A DNA stretch of 64,000 nt from positions 1-64,000 of the forward strand of contig NZ_SMDC01000007.1 in the NCBI RefSeq assembly GCF_004343155.1, in the 5' to 3' direction. Below the pieces are notes generated by a model. The model saw only the letters and a list, made by a program, of their open reading frames with translations, ran no database searches and had not been told where the DNA came from. This document shows, piece after piece, positions 1-8,467 of the stretch. Origin of the DNA: Marichromatium gracile. Lineage in GTDB: Bacteria; Pseudomonadota; Gammaproteobacteria; Chromatiales; Chromatiaceae. The position numbers and the translations under genes were made by a program. Position 1 is the first letter of the stretch. Every line of letters begins with the position of its first letter.

Positions 1-165
1 ATTCGCTACAACCCTCACGTCAAGGACCTCTACGAACGCCTCCTGGCGCGCGGCAAGCCCAAGATGGTCGCCCTCGGCGCTGCCATGCGGAAACTTGCCC
101 ACATCTGTTTCGGCGTGTTCAAGAACCGTCGTCCCTACCAGCCCGATTACGCTTCCGCGGCTTGA
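1..165 (+). mobile_element. IS110-family transposase, C-terminal fragment (cut by window edge)
   Basis: The window opens inside a reading frame that ends with TGA at 163-165. The 54 visible residues have the pattern of the C-terminal end of IS110-type transposases: a NPHVKDLYERLLARGKPK stretch followed by MRKLAHICFGV and a PYQPDY tail. IS110 transposases are DEDD-type recombinases that lack classical terminal inverted repeats, so no element end can be drawn. Its position directly upstream of the ribB operon suggests the usual upstream ribD/ribE genes have been separated from it, but that part lies outside the window. Whether the element is intact cannot be judged from here. Confidence 0.72.
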
Positions 166-200
166 CGGGAAAGACGGTATCTTTGCGGTTTCAATCTCCT

Positions 201-263
201 GGTCGCTGGTCGCTGGTCGCTGGTCGCTGGTCGCTGGTCGCTGGTCGCTGGTCGCTGGTCGCT
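201..263. repeat. Heptanucleotide tandem array, nine copies of GGTCGCT
   Basis: Nine perfect copies of GGTCGCT run head to tail between the transposase fragment and ribB. The array is preceded by TGCGGTTTCAATCTCCT (184-200). A very similar flank precedes a second heptamer array at 16221-16262 (GGCCGCT, six copies), so the two are members of one repeat family. A 13-mer GCTGGAGGCTGAC lies at 370-382 and occurs inverted near the second array. The array has no open reading frame of its own that looks coding. Confidence 0.9.
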
Positions 264-271
264 GAACCCTT

Positions 272-297
272 GATGGGCGCGCTGCGCTTTGTTCATC
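272..297. repeat. REP-like imperfect hairpin
   Basis: GATGGGC (272-278) can pair with GTTCATC (291-297) if two G-U pairs are allowed, around a loop containing GCGCTGCGC. Short elements of this general design (GATGGG, a GC-rich loop with GCTGCGC, then CCCATC) are common REP-like intergenic sequences in proteobacteria. Only one copy was noticed here, so assignment to a repeat family is tentative. Confidence 0.35.
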
Positions 298-460
298 CTA
301 GGGTGTGGCGGGGCGTCGTTCCATTGGCGACGGCGGGAGAGAACGCCTGCTGGCGGCTGGATGCCGATGGCTGGAGGCTGACTTGCGGCCGCTTCCGTCC
401 ACGCAGGTGCTTGGCCGTCTGTTAAACTTAACGGCTTCGCTCGAAAAGACCCAATTTGCT

Positions 461-1594
461 ATGAGCCATACCGGCCTGAACACGACCGAGGAGATCATCG
501 CCGAGCTGCGCGCCGGGCGCATGGTGGTGATCATGGACGACGAGGATCGCGAGAACGAGGGCGATCTGCTGCTTCCGGCCGACTGCGTCACCCCGGAGGC
601 GATCAACTTCATGGCCAAGTACGGTCGCGGGCTGATCTGTCTGACCCTCACCCGTGAGCGCTGCGAGCAGCTGCGTCTGGCGCCGATGGTCAACGACAAC
701 CAGGCCCCGCACGCGACCGCCTTCACCGTCTCGATCGAGGCCGCCCGGGGCGTCACCACAGGCATCTCCGCAGCCGATCGTGCGACCACGGTGCGCGCCG
801 CGGTCGCGCCTGACGCGACCGAGCGCGATCTGGTGCAGCCCGGACACATCTTTCCGCTGATCGCCCAACCCGGCGGGGTGCTGGTGCGCGCCGGTCATAC
901 CGAGGCCGGCTGCGATCTCGCCCGGCTCGCCGGTTTCACCCCGGCGGCGGTGATCGTCGAGGTCCTCAACGAGGACGGCACCATGGCGCGCCGCCCCGAT
1001 CTCGAGCGCTTCGCCGAGACCCACGGGCTGAAGATCGGCACCATCGCCGATCTCATCCACTATCGGGTGCGCAACGAGCGCGCGGTGGTGCGCGAGAGCG
1101 GCTGCGAGCTGCCCACGCCCTACGGGACCTTCAAGCTGCACGCCTATCGCGACAGCATCGATCACGAGCTGCACCTGGCGCTGACCCTCGGCGAGATCGA
1201 TCCGGAGCACCCCACCCTGGTACGGGTGCACCTGCAAAACAGCCTCTGCGATCTGTTCGAGGCCGATCACGGCGCCTGCGGCTGGCCGCTGCGCGACGTG
1301 ATGCGTCAGGTCGGCGAGGCCGGCGAGGGGGTGATCGTGGTGCTGCGCAACCGCGATCGAGCCGAGGATCTGCTGGCGCGGATCAAGGATTTCGATTTCC
1401 ATGACCGTGACGACGAGGTGCCGCCGCGCCGGCAGCAGGACGGTCATACGCTGCGCACCTTCGGTATCGGCGCGCAGATCCTCGCCGATCTCGGCGTGCG
1501 CAAGATGCGCGTGATGAGCGCGCCGAAGTCGATGCATGCCATCTCCGGGTTCGACCTGGAGGTGGTTGAGTACACCGGTGGTCGCCAATCCTGA
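461..1594 (+). CDS. ribB: 3,4-dihydroxy-2-butanone-4-phosphate synthase with degenerate GTP cyclohydrolase II domain (RibBX type)
   Basis: The N-terminal ~205 residues are a RibB domain that converts ribulose 5-phosphate to dihydroxybutanone phosphate in riboflavin synthesis. The acidic metal/substrate loop [11 protein letters not shown] (27-37) and [16 protein letters not shown] (143-158) are intact. The C-terminal ~170 residues have the GTP cyclohydrolase II fold pattern, but the zinc site is lost: the usual segment GDxFGSxRCDCG is replaced by [12 protein letters not shown] (263-274). Active cyclohydrolase function is therefore unlikely and the domain may be structural or regulatory. The start at 461 was chosen because homology begins there, although the frame stays open upstream to about 305. 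It heads a ribB-ribH-nusB-thiL-pgpA operon. Confidence 0.93.
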   Translation: MSHTGLNTTEEIIAELRAGRMVVIMDDEDRENEGDLLLPADCVTPEAINFMAKYGRGLICLTLTRERCEQLRLAPMVNDNQAPHATAFTVSIEAARGVTTGISAADRATTVRAAVAPDATERDLVQPGHIFPLIAQPGGVLVRAGHTEAGCDLARLAGFTPAAVIVEVLNEDGTMARRPDLERFAETHGLKIGTIADLIHYRVRNERAVVRESGCELPTPYGTFKLHAYRDSIDHELHLALTLGEIDPEHPTLVRVHLQNSLCDLFEADHGACGWPLRDVMRQVGEAGEGVIVVLRNRDRAEDLLARIKDFDFHDRDDEVPPRRQQDGHTLRTFGIGAQILADLGVRKMRVMSAPKSMHAISGFDLEVVEYTGGRQS

Positions 1595-1608
1595 GAGGAC
1601 AAACCGAG

Positions 1609-2079
1609 ATGACCATTCATACCATCGAAGGCACCATGCGTGCCGATGGCGCCCGCTTCTGTCTGCTGGTGGCGCGCTGGAACAACTTCGTCGTCGATAG
1701 CCTGGAGCGGGGCGCGATCGACGCGCTGCGTCGTCACGGTGTCGAGGAGTCGGACATCACCATCGTGCGCGTGCCCGGTGCCTTCGAGATGCCGGTGGCC
1801 GCCGAACAGATCGCCACGCGCGGCGGTTTCGACGCCATCGTCGCCCTCGGCGCGGTGATCCGTGGCGGCACCCCCCACTTCGAGTACGTCGCCAACGAGT
1901 GCGTCAAGGGGCTCGCCCAGGTCGGTCTCAGCCACCGGCTGCCGATCGCCTTCGGCGTGCTCACCGTCGACAGCATCGAGCAGGCGATCGAGCGTGCCGG
2001 CACCAAGGCCGGCAACAAGGGCGCCGAGGCCGCGCTCTCGGCGCTGGAGATGGTCTCGCTGGCACGGCAGTTCGACTGA
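1609..2079 (+). CDS. ribH: 6,7-dimethyl-8-ribityllumazine synthase
   Basis: This 156-residue protein is a full-length lumazine synthase, which condenses dihydroxybutanone phosphate with the ribityl-aminouracil to give the last precursor of riboflavin. Family signatures are VPGAFEMP (55-62), [14 protein letters not shown] (81-94, containing the proton-relay histidine) and the C-terminal [12 protein letters not shown] segment that binds phosphate. It starts 14 bp after the ribB stop, behind a GAGAGGA ribosome binding site, and ends one base before the nusB start. It therefore works directly downstream of the RibB product in the same operon. Confidence 0.97.
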   Translation: MTIHTIEGTMRADGARFCLLVARWNNFVVDSLERGAIDALRRHGVEESDITIVRVPGAFEMPVAAEQIATRGGFDAIVALGAVIRGGTPHFEYVANECVKGLAQVGLSHRLPIAFGVLTVDSIEQAIERAGTKAGNKGAEAALSALEMVSLARQFD

Positions 2080-2080
2080 A

Positions 2081-2590
2081 ATGGTGAGTCCACGCACCCA
2101 GGCGCGTCGCTATGCGGCGCTGGCCCTCTACCAGTGGCGTCTCACCGGTGAGGACCCGATGGCGATCAAGCGCCACATGCTCGATGACCCGGATTGGCTC
2201 GATGCCGTCTCGGCATCGCTGCAGGGCATCGATGAGGACGAGACGCTGGCCTCGGCGCACCGTTTTCGCTTCAACCTCGAGCTGTTCGAGCAGCTGCTCG
2301 CCGGGGTCCCCGAGCGCATCGAGCCGATCGACGCCCAGCTCACCCGCTTTCTCGATCGCCCGATCGAGCAGGTCGATCCGGTGGAGCTGGCGATCCTGCG
2401 TATCGGCGCCTTCGAGATCCTGTTCTCGGCGGCGATCCCCGACGGGGTGGCGATCAACGAGGCCGTCGAGCTCACCAAGTTGCTCGGCGCCCACGAGGGC
2501 CACAAGTACGTCAACGGCGTACTCGACAAGATCGCCCGTCATCAGGCGGTGGCGCGGCGCGCCGCCGAACGTCCCGACGGTGACGGCTGA
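2081..2590 (+). CDS. nusB: Transcription antitermination factor NusB
   Basis: The 169-residue product is a complete, helical NusB. It pairs with NusE (ribosomal protein S10) on boxA RNA to support antitermination in rRNA operons. The N-terminal RRYAALALYQW segment and the C-terminal pattern PDGVAINEAVELTKL followed by KYVNGVLDKIA are characteristic. The gene begins one base after ribH stops (TGAAATG) and its last codons overlap the thiL start, so translation is probably coupled. The ribH-nusB linkage is standard in gammaproteobacteria. Confidence 0.96.
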   Translation: MVSPRTQARRYAALALYQWRLTGEDPMAIKRHMLDDPDWLDAVSASLQGIDEDETLASAHRFRFNLELFEQLLAGVPERIEPIDAQLTRFLDRPIEQVDPVELAILRIGAFEILFSAAIPDGVAINEAVELTKLLGAHEGHKYVNGVLDKIARHQAVARRAAERPDGDG

Positions 2591-3542
2591 ACCCGGCGCC
2601 GAGTTCGCGCTGATCGGGGCGCACTTCGCCGGGCTCGGCGCGGCACGCGAGGATGTGCTGCTCGGGGTCGGCGACGACTGCGCCCTGTTGCGGGTGCCGC
2701 CGGGGCAGTCGTTGGCCGTCAGCCTCGACACCCTGGTCGCCGGCGTCCACTTCTTCCCCGACTGCGATCCCCACGCGCTCGGTCACAAGACCCTGGCGGT
2801 GAGCCTCAGCGATCTCGCCGCGATGGGCGCGGAGCCCGCCTGGGCGACCCTGGCGCTGACCCTCCCTGCCTCCGATCCGGCGTGGCTCGCGGCCTTCGCC
2901 GCCGGGCTCGGCGAGCTGGCCCGCGCCCACGGAGTGCGGCTGGTCGGTGGCGACACCACTCGGGGGCCGCTGACCATCACCCTGCAGCTCCAGGGGCTGG
3001 TGCCGCCCGAAGCGGCGCTGCGTCGTGATGGCGCATGTGCGGGCGATCGCATCTGGGTCAGCGGCACCCTGGGCGACGCGGCGCTGGCGCTCGTCGAGCT
3101 GCAGGCCGGTCGCGATCCCGATCCGGCGCTGCGCGCGCGGCTCGAACGTCCGACCCCGAGGGTCGCGCTCGGGCGCGGGTTGCGCGGCATCGCCAGCGCC
3201 GCGATCGATCTCTCCGATGGGCTCGTCGCCGACCTCGGGCATGTGCTCGCCGCCTCCGGCGTCGGCGCCGAGCTGCAGCTCGGCGCGCTGCCGCTCGGTG
3301 AGGCGGTGGCCGCGCGCGCGGACTGGTCGCTCGCGCTCGCCGGCGGCGACGACTACGAGCTCTGTTTCTGCGCGCCGCCCGGTCGCGACGGTGAGATCCT
3401 GGCGCTGGGGCAGCGTCTCGGCTGTCGTCTGACCCCGGTCGGTATCATCCGCGGCGATGACGACGCGCTGCGTTGCCTGCTGCCAGACGGCACCGTGCTG
3501 AACCCCACGAGGAAGGGCTATGACCACTTCGCCGGCGCCTGA
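2580..3542 (+). CDS. thiL: Thiamine-monophosphate kinase
   Basis: ThiL phosphorylates thiamine monophosphate to the active cofactor thiamine diphosphate. The 320-residue length is normal. Visible motifs are GVGDDCALL (29-37), GHKTLAVSLSDLAAMGA (68-84), GGDTTRG (123-129), LSDGL (211-215) and GGDDYELCF (255-263), which form the ATP and Mg binding sites of the PurM-like fold. The start is a GTG inside the end of nusB. It gives an N-terminus TAEPGAEFALI that matches the usual GEFELI beginning of the family, whereas a later start would lose it. Its end overlaps pgpA by 23 bp. Confidence 0.95.
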   Translation: MTAEPGAEFALIGAHFAGLGAAREDVLLGVGDDCALLRVPPGQSLAVSLDTLVAGVHFFPDCDPHALGHKTLAVSLSDLAAMGAEPAWATLALTLPASDPAWLAAFAAGLGELARAHGVRLVGGDTTRGPLTITLQLQGLVPPEAALRRDGACAGDRIWVSGTLGDAALALVELQAGRDPDPALRARLERPTPRVALGRGLRGIASAAIDLSDGLVADLGHVLAASGVGAELQLGALPLGEAVAARADWSLALAGGDDYELCFCAPPGRDGEILALGQRLGCRLTPVGIIRGDDDALRCLLPDGTVLNPTRKGYDHFAGA

Positions 3543-4017
3543 GCGCCCGGCGCGCGCGGGCTTCGATCCGCGTCGCGCACACCATTGGATCGCCTTCGGG
3601 TTCGGCTCGGGGCTGGCGCCGCGCGCGCCCGGCACCTTCGGTACCCTGGCGGCGATCCCGCTCTATCTGCTGTTCGCCGGGCTGTCCTGGCCCTTCTATC
3701 TCGGCTTGCTGGTGCTCGCCACCGGCATCGGTATCTGGGCCTGTGGGCGCACCGCGCGCGAGTTGGGGCTGCATGATCCCTCGGCGATCGTGTGGGACGA
3801 GTTCGTCGGTTTCTGGCTGACGATGGCGGTCGCCCCCGCCGGCTGGGGCTGGATCCTCGCCGGGTTCCTGTTGTTCCGGCTGTTCGATATCTGGAAGCCC
3901 TGGCCGGTGCGCCTCGCCGATCGTCACGTCGAGGGCGGGCTCGGCATCATGCTCGATGACCTGATCGCCGGTGCCATGGCCGCGCTGGTGCTCCTCGGCG
4001 CGGTCTGGTTGCTCTGA
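3520..4017 (+). CDS. pgpA: Phosphatidylglycerophosphatase A
   Basis: PgpA is an inner-membrane phosphatase that dephosphorylates phosphatidylglycerophosphate to phosphatidylglycerol. The 165-residue protein shows the family's glycine/proline loop GSGLAPRAPGTFGTLAA (29-45), the acidic motif WDEFVGFW (92-99) and a second acidic cluster near DDLIAG (146-151), with three or four membrane segments between them. The start overlaps the 3' end of thiL by 23 bp, suggesting coupling. It is the last gene of the rib-nus-thi operon and converges on a PilZ gene 55 bp away. Confidence 0.93.
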   Translation: MTTSPAPERPARAGFDPRRAHHWIAFGFGSGLAPRAPGTFGTLAAIPLYLLFAGLSWPFYLGLLVLATGIGIWACGRTARELGLHDPSAIVWDEFVGFWLTMAVAPAGWGWILAGFLLFRLFDIWKPWPVRLADRHVEGGLGIMLDDLIAGAMAALVLLGAVWLL

Positions 4018-4072
4018 TCGGAAGGGGGGTGATGAGACTGGGCGCGCCGTCCTGCTGGCGCGTGCGGCGGAC

Positions 4073-4444
4073 TCAGTGGGCGTGGGTCTCGGCGGTGGTG
4101 TGACGGTCGATGCGCGGCGGATAGGCCGGCGGCGCACAGAAGGCGATGCCGATCATCCAGCGCTGGGCATCGTGTCCGGCCTCGACCCAGACCACCGAGC
4201 CGGTCACCTGCAGCGGCTCGATCGTATCCTCGAGCGCCATCTCCAGCAGCAGTCGCGAGCGGATGGCGAAGCGCTCGCCGGCGCTGATGCACATCCCCCC
4301 CTCGCCGATGTCGTGGCCGTTGACGTGATAGATGTGCTGACGTCGCTCGATCCGTTCTCCGGAAAGCGGGATCAGCCGCGCCTCACCGGTCCATTCGCGG
4401 CGCTCGTAGCGGCGGCGTTCGGCATCATCGCGATTTGCGTACAT
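4073..4444 (-). CDS. PilZ domain protein (candidate cyclic-di-GMP receptor)
   Basis: This 123-residue soluble protein is essentially one PilZ domain. The N-terminal arginine motif RRYERRE (11-17) supplies the RxxxR part of the c-di-GMP site. The second motif is DIGEGGM (45-51), where the usual serine of [D/N]xSxxG is glycine, so ligand affinity may be altered. A GGAGGA ribosome binding site lies about ten bases before the ATG. It sits alone between convergent pgpA and the actP unit, so its partner is not indicated by context. Its effect (motility, exopolysaccharide or other) cannot be read from the sequence. Confidence 0.8.
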   Translation of the reverse strand: MYANRDDAERRRYERREWTGEARLIPLSGERIERRQHIYHVNGHDIGEGGMCISAGERFAIRSRLLLEMALEDTIEPLQVTGSVVWVEAGHDAQRWMIGIAFCAPPAYPPRIDRHTTAETHAH

Positions 4445-4502
4445 GGTGTTTTCATCCTCCCGGGGCTGCCTGTTTAATCCGCTGTTTTTCTTGTTTTTAT
4501 CC

Positions 4503-4508
4503 AGTATA
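4503..4508 (-). promoter_or_regulatory. Candidate -10 element for the PilZ gene
   Basis: On the minus strand a TATACT hexamer lies about 60 bp upstream of the PilZ start, in a locally AT-rich stretch. No convincing -35 hexamer is present at the right distance, so the call rests on the -10 match and position alone. Confidence 0.3.
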
Positions 4509-4590
4509 GACGCTGCTGCGTCCGGTGCTGCCGGGTGAGTGGGCCGTAGATGGCGAAAACGGGAGGGATGCGGGGCGGGAGATGAGGGGC

Positions 4591-4611
4591 GTCCGGGCGT
4601 TGCGCCCGGAC
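4591..4611 (-). terminator. Hairpin downstream of actP (second of two)
   Basis: GTCCGGGCG and CGCCCGGAC form a perfect 9-bp stem with a TTG loop. It lies about 70 bp past the actP stop codon, next to a second hairpin at 4651-4674. There is no U-tract on either strand, so termination efficiency is uncertain. Confidence 0.45.
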
Positions 4612-4650
4612 GATCGGAGCAGTGGTGGCGCGTCCCTGCGCCTCGACGCC

Positions 4651-4674
4651 CACCGCCCGCGTGCGCGGGCGGTG
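4651..4674 (-). terminator. Hairpin immediately downstream of actP
   Basis: CACCGCCCGC and GCGGGCGGTG form a perfect 10-bp stem with a four-base loop, nine bases beyond the actP stop codon. The position fits transcription termination or 3' end protection of the yjcH-actP message. It lacks a following T-run. Confidence 0.55.
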
Positions 4675-4683
4675 AGTGGGACC

Positions 4684-6417
4684 TCAGTGGCTCGCGGCCC
4701 CCTCGGCGCCGATCCCGGTCTCGCAGCGGATGCGCTGGGCACGATAGGCGCTGCGCTCGCGCTGGGCCTGCTCGGAGTTGTCGAGCAGCGAGACCAGCCA
4801 GATGAAGAAGAAGGCCATCGGGATGGAGACGATCGCCGGGTTGTCGAGCCCGATCAGGCCGACCGGCACCGGGGTGCCGTCGGGGCCGGGCGCGGTGTGA
4901 CCGAGCACATCGCCCCACACCGCCTTCGACAGCACCGTCAGCACCACCGCGCTGAGCAGACCGGCGAGACCGCCGGCCAGTGCTCCGCGGGTGGTCATCC
5001 GCCCCCAGAAGATCGAGGCGGCCAGCACCGGGAAGTTGGCGCTGGCAGCGATCGCGAAGGCCAGGCCGACCATGAAGGCGACGTTCTGGCTCTCGAAGGC
5101 GATGCCGAGTGCGATGGCGACCAGTCCCAGCCCGAAGGTGGCGAAACGCGAGATGCGGATCTCGGTGGCTTCGTTGCCGCGACCGCGCGCGATCACGCTG
5201 GCATAGAGGTCGTGGGAGATGGCCGAGGCGCCGGCCAGGGTCAGCCCGGCGACCACGGCGAGGATGGTGGCGAAGGCCACCGCCGAGATGAAGCCGAGGA
5301 AGAGGTTGCCGCCGACGGCCTCGGCCAGCCGGATCGCGACCATGTTGGAGCCGCCCTCGACCCCGCTGACCAGGCGCTCGCTGAGTACCGCACCCTCGGC
5401 GCTCAGTGCCTCGGGCTTGAAGAACTCGGGGTGCTGGGCGAGCAGCACGATCGAGGCGAAGCCGATGATGAAGGTGAGGATGTAGAAGTAGCCGATGAAG
5501 CCGGTGGCGTAGAACACCGACTTGCGCGCCTCCTTGGCATCCGGGACGGTGAAGAAGCGCATCAGGATGTGCGGCAGGCCGGCGGTGCCGAACATCAGCG
5601 CCAGCCCCAGCGAGATGGCGTTGATCGGATCCTGCACCAGCGAGCCCGGTCCCATGATGTCGAGACCGTTGGGGTGGATCTCGGTGGCCTGGCGGAACAT
5701 CTCCTCGGGGGAGAAGCCGAAGGCCGAGAGCGCGGCGAAGGCCATGAAGGTGGCGCCGGAGAGCAGCAGCACCGCCTTGATGATCTGCACCCAGGTGGTG
5801 GCGGTCATGCCGCCGAAGATGACGTAGACCATCATCAGCACGCCGACGGCGACCACCGCCATCCAGTACTCGAGACCGAACAGCAACTGAATCAGCTTGC
5901 CGGCGCCGACCATCTGCGCGATCAGATAGAAGGCGACCACGACCAGCGAGGAGAGCGCGGCCATGGTGCGGATCTGGGTCTGGCCGAAGCGGTAGGAGGC
6001 AACGTCGGCGAAGGTGAACTTGCCGAGGTTACGGATCTGCTCGGCGAGCAGGAACATGATCACCGGCCAGCCGACGAGGAAGCCGATCGAGTAGATCAGG
6101 CCGTCGTAGCCGGAGGCGAAGACCAGCCCGGAGATGCCGAGGAAGGAGGCCGCCGACATGTAGTCGCCGGCGATCGCCAGACCGTTCTGGAAGCCGGTGA
6201 TGCCGCCGCCGGCGGTATAGAAATCCTTGGCGCTGCGGGTGCGGCGCGCCGCCCAGTAGGTGATGCCGAGGGTGCCGACGACGAAGGCGACGAACATGCT
6301 GATGGCGGTGACGTTGACCGCCTGTTTCTCCACCGCGCCGCTCATTGCCGGGGCGGCGGCGAGACCGAAGGGGATGAGCAGGGCGGCGAGTACGCCCCAG
6401 GGTGCGAAGCGTCTCAT
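4684..6417 (-). CDS. actP: Cation/acetate symporter ActP (SSS family)
   Basis: The 577-residue product is a sodium:solute symporter of the ActP subfamily, expected to import acetate and similar short carboxylates with a cation across the inner membrane. It begins with a cleavable-looking hydrophobic segment (about 1-25), followed by about 13 membrane helices. The segment [27 protein letters not shown] near residue 68 carries the unwound TM1 region typical of the family. It overlaps yjcH by 4 bp in the usual yjcH-actP pair. Two hairpins follow its stop. Acetate photoassimilation is common in purple sulfur bacteria, which fits the context. Confidence 0.93.
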   Translation of the reverse strand: MRRFAPWGVLAALLIPFGLAAAPAMSGAVEKQAVNVTAISMFVAFVVGTLGITYWAARRTRSAKDFYTAGGGITGFQNGLAIAGDYMSAASFLGISGLVFASGYDGLIYSIGFLVGWPVIMFLLAEQIRNLGKFTFADVASYRFGQTQIRTMAALSSLVVVAFYLIAQMVGAGKLIQLLFGLEYWMAVVAVGVLMMVYVIFGGMTATTWVQIIKAVLLLSGATFMAFAALSAFGFSPEEMFRQATEIHPNGLDIMGPGSLVQDPINAISLGLALMFGTAGLPHILMRFFTVPDAKEARKSVFYATGFIGYFYILTFIIGFASIVLLAQHPEFFKPEALSAEGAVLSERLVSGVEGGSNMVAIRLAEAVGGNLFLGFISAVAFATILAVVAGLTLAGASAISHDLYASVIARGRGNEATEIRISRFATFGLGLVAIALGIAFESQNVAFMVGLAFAIAASANFPVLAASIFWGRMTTRGALAGGLAGLLSAVVLTVLSKAVWGDVLGHTAPGPDGTPVPVGLIGLDNPAIVSIPMAFFFIWLVSLLDNSEQAQRERSAYRAQRIRCETGIGAEGAASH

Positions 6418-6722
6418 CGTGCCTCCTCCTGGATCTCTTTGGTCAGGCGGTCGAAGTGACCGTTGGCGCGCACCACGTAGATGCCGGTGAGCAGGAAGGC
6501 GCTGAGGATGATGACCACACCGAGCGGCATGCCGATGGTCATGATCGCGCCCTCGGCGACCGGGATCGCCAGGAGTTCAGGGGCGAAGGCGATGGTGAGG
6601 ATGAAGCCGTAATAGATGCCCAGCATCAGCAGGGTCAGCACCCAGGCGAAGCGCTTGCGTGATCTGACCAGCTGTTGATAGCGCGGATTCGCCTCGATAG
6701 CGTCGATCGATTCTCGTTGCAT
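6414..6722 (-). CDS. yjcH: DUF485 membrane protein YjcH, partner of ActP
   Basis: This 102-residue protein has two hydrophobic helices (about 25-48 and 58-82) flanked by charged ends, as in DUF485 proteins. Members are almost always encoded directly before actP-type symporters and are thought to assist them, although their exact role is not established. The ATG at 6722 was chosen because the upstream extension in this frame has no family resemblance. The stop overlaps the actP start by 4 bp. Confidence 0.9.
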   Translation of the reverse strand: MQRESIDAIEANPRYQQLVRSRKRFAWVLTLLMLGIYYGFILTIAFAPELLAIPVAEGAIMTIGMPLGVVIILSAFLLTGIYVVRANGHFDRLTKEIQEEAR

Positions 6723-7338
6723 GGGTTTATCCGAAACACGATGAGTGGGGTCTGTGCCTCGACTCGGCGCCGCGCGCCGCTGCCTGCGGCCCCAGACCAG
6801 TGCCGCTCGGCGCTCGATGTCTGTGTTTCGGGTCCAGCTCAGCGGGGACGCGGTGCGCTTGTCGCTTTCCGCACAAAACAAAAGGAAAGACCGATTCTCT
6901 TGGTCATTCCTCGCCGATGTCAACAAAAAGTTGATGCGTTATCTCAATCGGGTGGATTGTGAAACTGCACCGGCGCACACAGCATCAAAGGTGGACGAGA
7001 CGTGTCTTCCGTGCGCGAGCATGGTGGTTACCGATGGCGATGGCGCATGTGTCTTGGGGAACGTTCGGCGCATGGTGCAGTCTCTAGGCAACACCGCATG
7101 GACCCGGGGCCGGTCTCGGGGCGAGAATGGTAGGGTCGGGTTTGATGTCAGGGCGGGTTGCGCCCGACACGCCCGGTTGTCTGTCCGCAATCACTCGAGG
7201 TGGGCGCGGGCCTCTCGCTCGTCGGGTAGCGCATCGGCGTGGCCCGGGCCGCGGTACGACGAATTTCGGGACGCTGTCCCCCGTACCGCCATGGGGGCTG
7301 CGTCCTTGTCAGACTTTCAGTCAGTAAGGAGTCAAGTG
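6723..7338. other. 616-bp intergenic region between yjcH and the DUF2333 gene
   Basis: No convincing gene was found here. The reading frame of the downstream DUF2333 gene stays open through most of it, but the translated residues look random and no ribosome binding site supports an early start. The stretch 6870-6960 is AT-rich and holds the candidate actP promoter. A GGTCTG/CAGACC pair around 6750-6798 could form a long-loop hairpin, but this is weak. Confidence 0.5.
6894..6923 (-). promoter_or_regulatory. Candidate sigma70 promoter of yjcH-actP
   Basis: On the minus strand a perfect TTGACA (plus positions 6918-6923) is followed after 18 bp by GAGAAT (6894-6899), about 170 bp upstream of yjcH. 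The -35 match is strong and the -10 match is four of six. The flanking region is more AT-rich than its surroundings. Confidence 0.4.
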
Positions 7339-8412
7339 ATGGACCTGAATCTATCCGGCCTCAGGGCCGCGATCCGTCGACGAGCCAAGAATTTAATGGA
7401 ACTCTACAACCCGCGCATCTGGCGCGAACGGGGCCTCTGGTGGACCAGCGGAGTATTTCTGGTCACCTATCTGTTGGTGGTACTGGTGCTCGGCATCGTC
7501 TGGTCGCGCTCGCCCGGCGAGTTCGATGTGCGCGAGAGCGCACTGGAGATGGTCGGGGGCGACGAGGCCCGACTGGTCCCGGGCACCCTGACCACGGCCA
7601 CCGCCATCCGCATCGTCGAGACCCTGCTCGACAAGCCCGGTGGCTATCTCTCCAATGATGTGATGCCGCCCGGGGTCTATCTCGACAATATCCCCAGTTG
7701 GGAGTTCGGTGCCCTGACCGAGGTGCGCGACCTCGTCGACTCGCTGCGCAATCACCTCAGCCGTGCCCAGTCGCAGTCGATCGAGGACGTCGACCTGCAG
7801 ATCGCCCAGCCGCAGTTCAACTACAACGCCAACTCCTGGATCCTGCCCTCGAGCGAGTCCGAGTACCGCAAGGGTGCCGATGCGCTCTATCGTTATCTTG
7901 AGCGACTCTCCGACGAGCGCGCTCAGGATGGTCAGTTCTTTGCCCGCGCCGACAACCTGACGATGTATCTGGGGCTGGTGGAGAAGCGTCTGGGGAGTCT
8001 GGCGCAGCGTCTGTCCTATGCCGTGGGGCAGCGTCAGCTCAACACCGACCTGGCTGGCGACCCAAGCGCGCGTCAGTCGACGGCGGTCCCCGAGGAGCGG
8101 GTGCAGAAGACGCCGTGGAACCAGATCGACGACGTCTTCTTCGAGGCGCGTGGTTACACCTGGGCGTTGCTCCACACCCTCCAGGCAATCGAGGGTGATT
8201 TCAAGTCGGTGCTCGAGAACAAGAACGCGCTGGTCTCGCTGCGCCAGATCATCCGCAAGCTCGAGGAGACGCAGAGCCCGATCTGGAGCCCGCTGATCCT
8301 TAACGGTACCGGCTTCGGCCCGATGGCCAATCACTCGCTGGTGATGGCCTCCTACATCTCACGGGCCAACGCGGCGATCATCGAGCTGCGCACGCTGCTC
8401 GAGATGGGCTGA
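7339..8412 (+). CDS. DUF2333 family membrane-anchored protein
   Basis: The 357-residue protein has one N-terminal membrane helix (about 33-55) after a basic cytoplasmic segment. A long soluble domain follows that matches DUF2333 in composition and in motifs such as MPPGVYLDNIPSWEFG and FNYNANSWILPSSE. The function of the family is unknown. An AAGGAG ribosome binding site (7326-7331) decides the ATG at 7339 over longer alternatives. The gene stands alone and is followed by a hairpin terminator. Confidence 0.8.
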   Translation: MDLNLSGLRAAIRRRAKNLMELYNPRIWRERGLWWTSGVFLVTYLLVVLVLGIVWSRSPGEFDVRESALEMVGGDEARLVPGTLTTATAIRIVETLLDKPGGYLSNDVMPPGVYLDNIPSWEFGALTEVRDLVDSLRNHLSRAQSQSIEDVDLQIAQPQFNYNANSWILPSSESEYRKGADALYRYLERLSDERAQDGQFFARADNLTMYLGLVEKRLGSLAQRLSYAVGQRQLNTDLAGDPSARQSTAVPEERVQKTPWNQIDDVFFEARGYTWALLHTLQAIEGDFKSVLENKNALVSLRQIIRKLEETQSPIWSPLILNGTGFGPMANHSLVMASYISRANAAIIELRTLLEMG

Positions 8413-8443
8413 ACGGGGCGGGCGGCACGACCGCCGCCCGTTC
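8411..8443 (+). terminator. Hairpin terminator after the DUF2333 gene
   Basis: GAACGGGGCGGGCGG can pair with CCGCCGCCCGTTC with one bulged G, around a short loop, starting within the DUF2333 stop codon. A short TCGTCAT follows instead of a clean T-run. It also lies between convergent genes and may serve both. Confidence 0.55.
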
Positions 8444-8467
8444 GTCATCCTACCTGGCCGGGGGCGT

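Noticed and set aside
201-263. Possible CRISPR array at the heptamer repeats
   Set aside because: The units are contiguous 7-mers without spacers, and no cas genes are in the window.
162-425. Small plus-strand frame through the GGTCGCT array
   Set aside because: Its product is mainly the translation of the 7-bp repeat (GRWSLVA units), with no homology or ribosome binding site.
264-460. FMN riboswitch before ribB
   Set aside because: The conserved RFN-element sequence blocks were not found in the leader. The region is mostly repeat-like and GC-rich.
4525-6459. Plus-strand open frame of about 640 codons across actP
   Set aside because: It is the complement of the well-supported actP gene. 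Its composition (Glu/Gly/Asp/His) is typical of GC-driven antisense frames.
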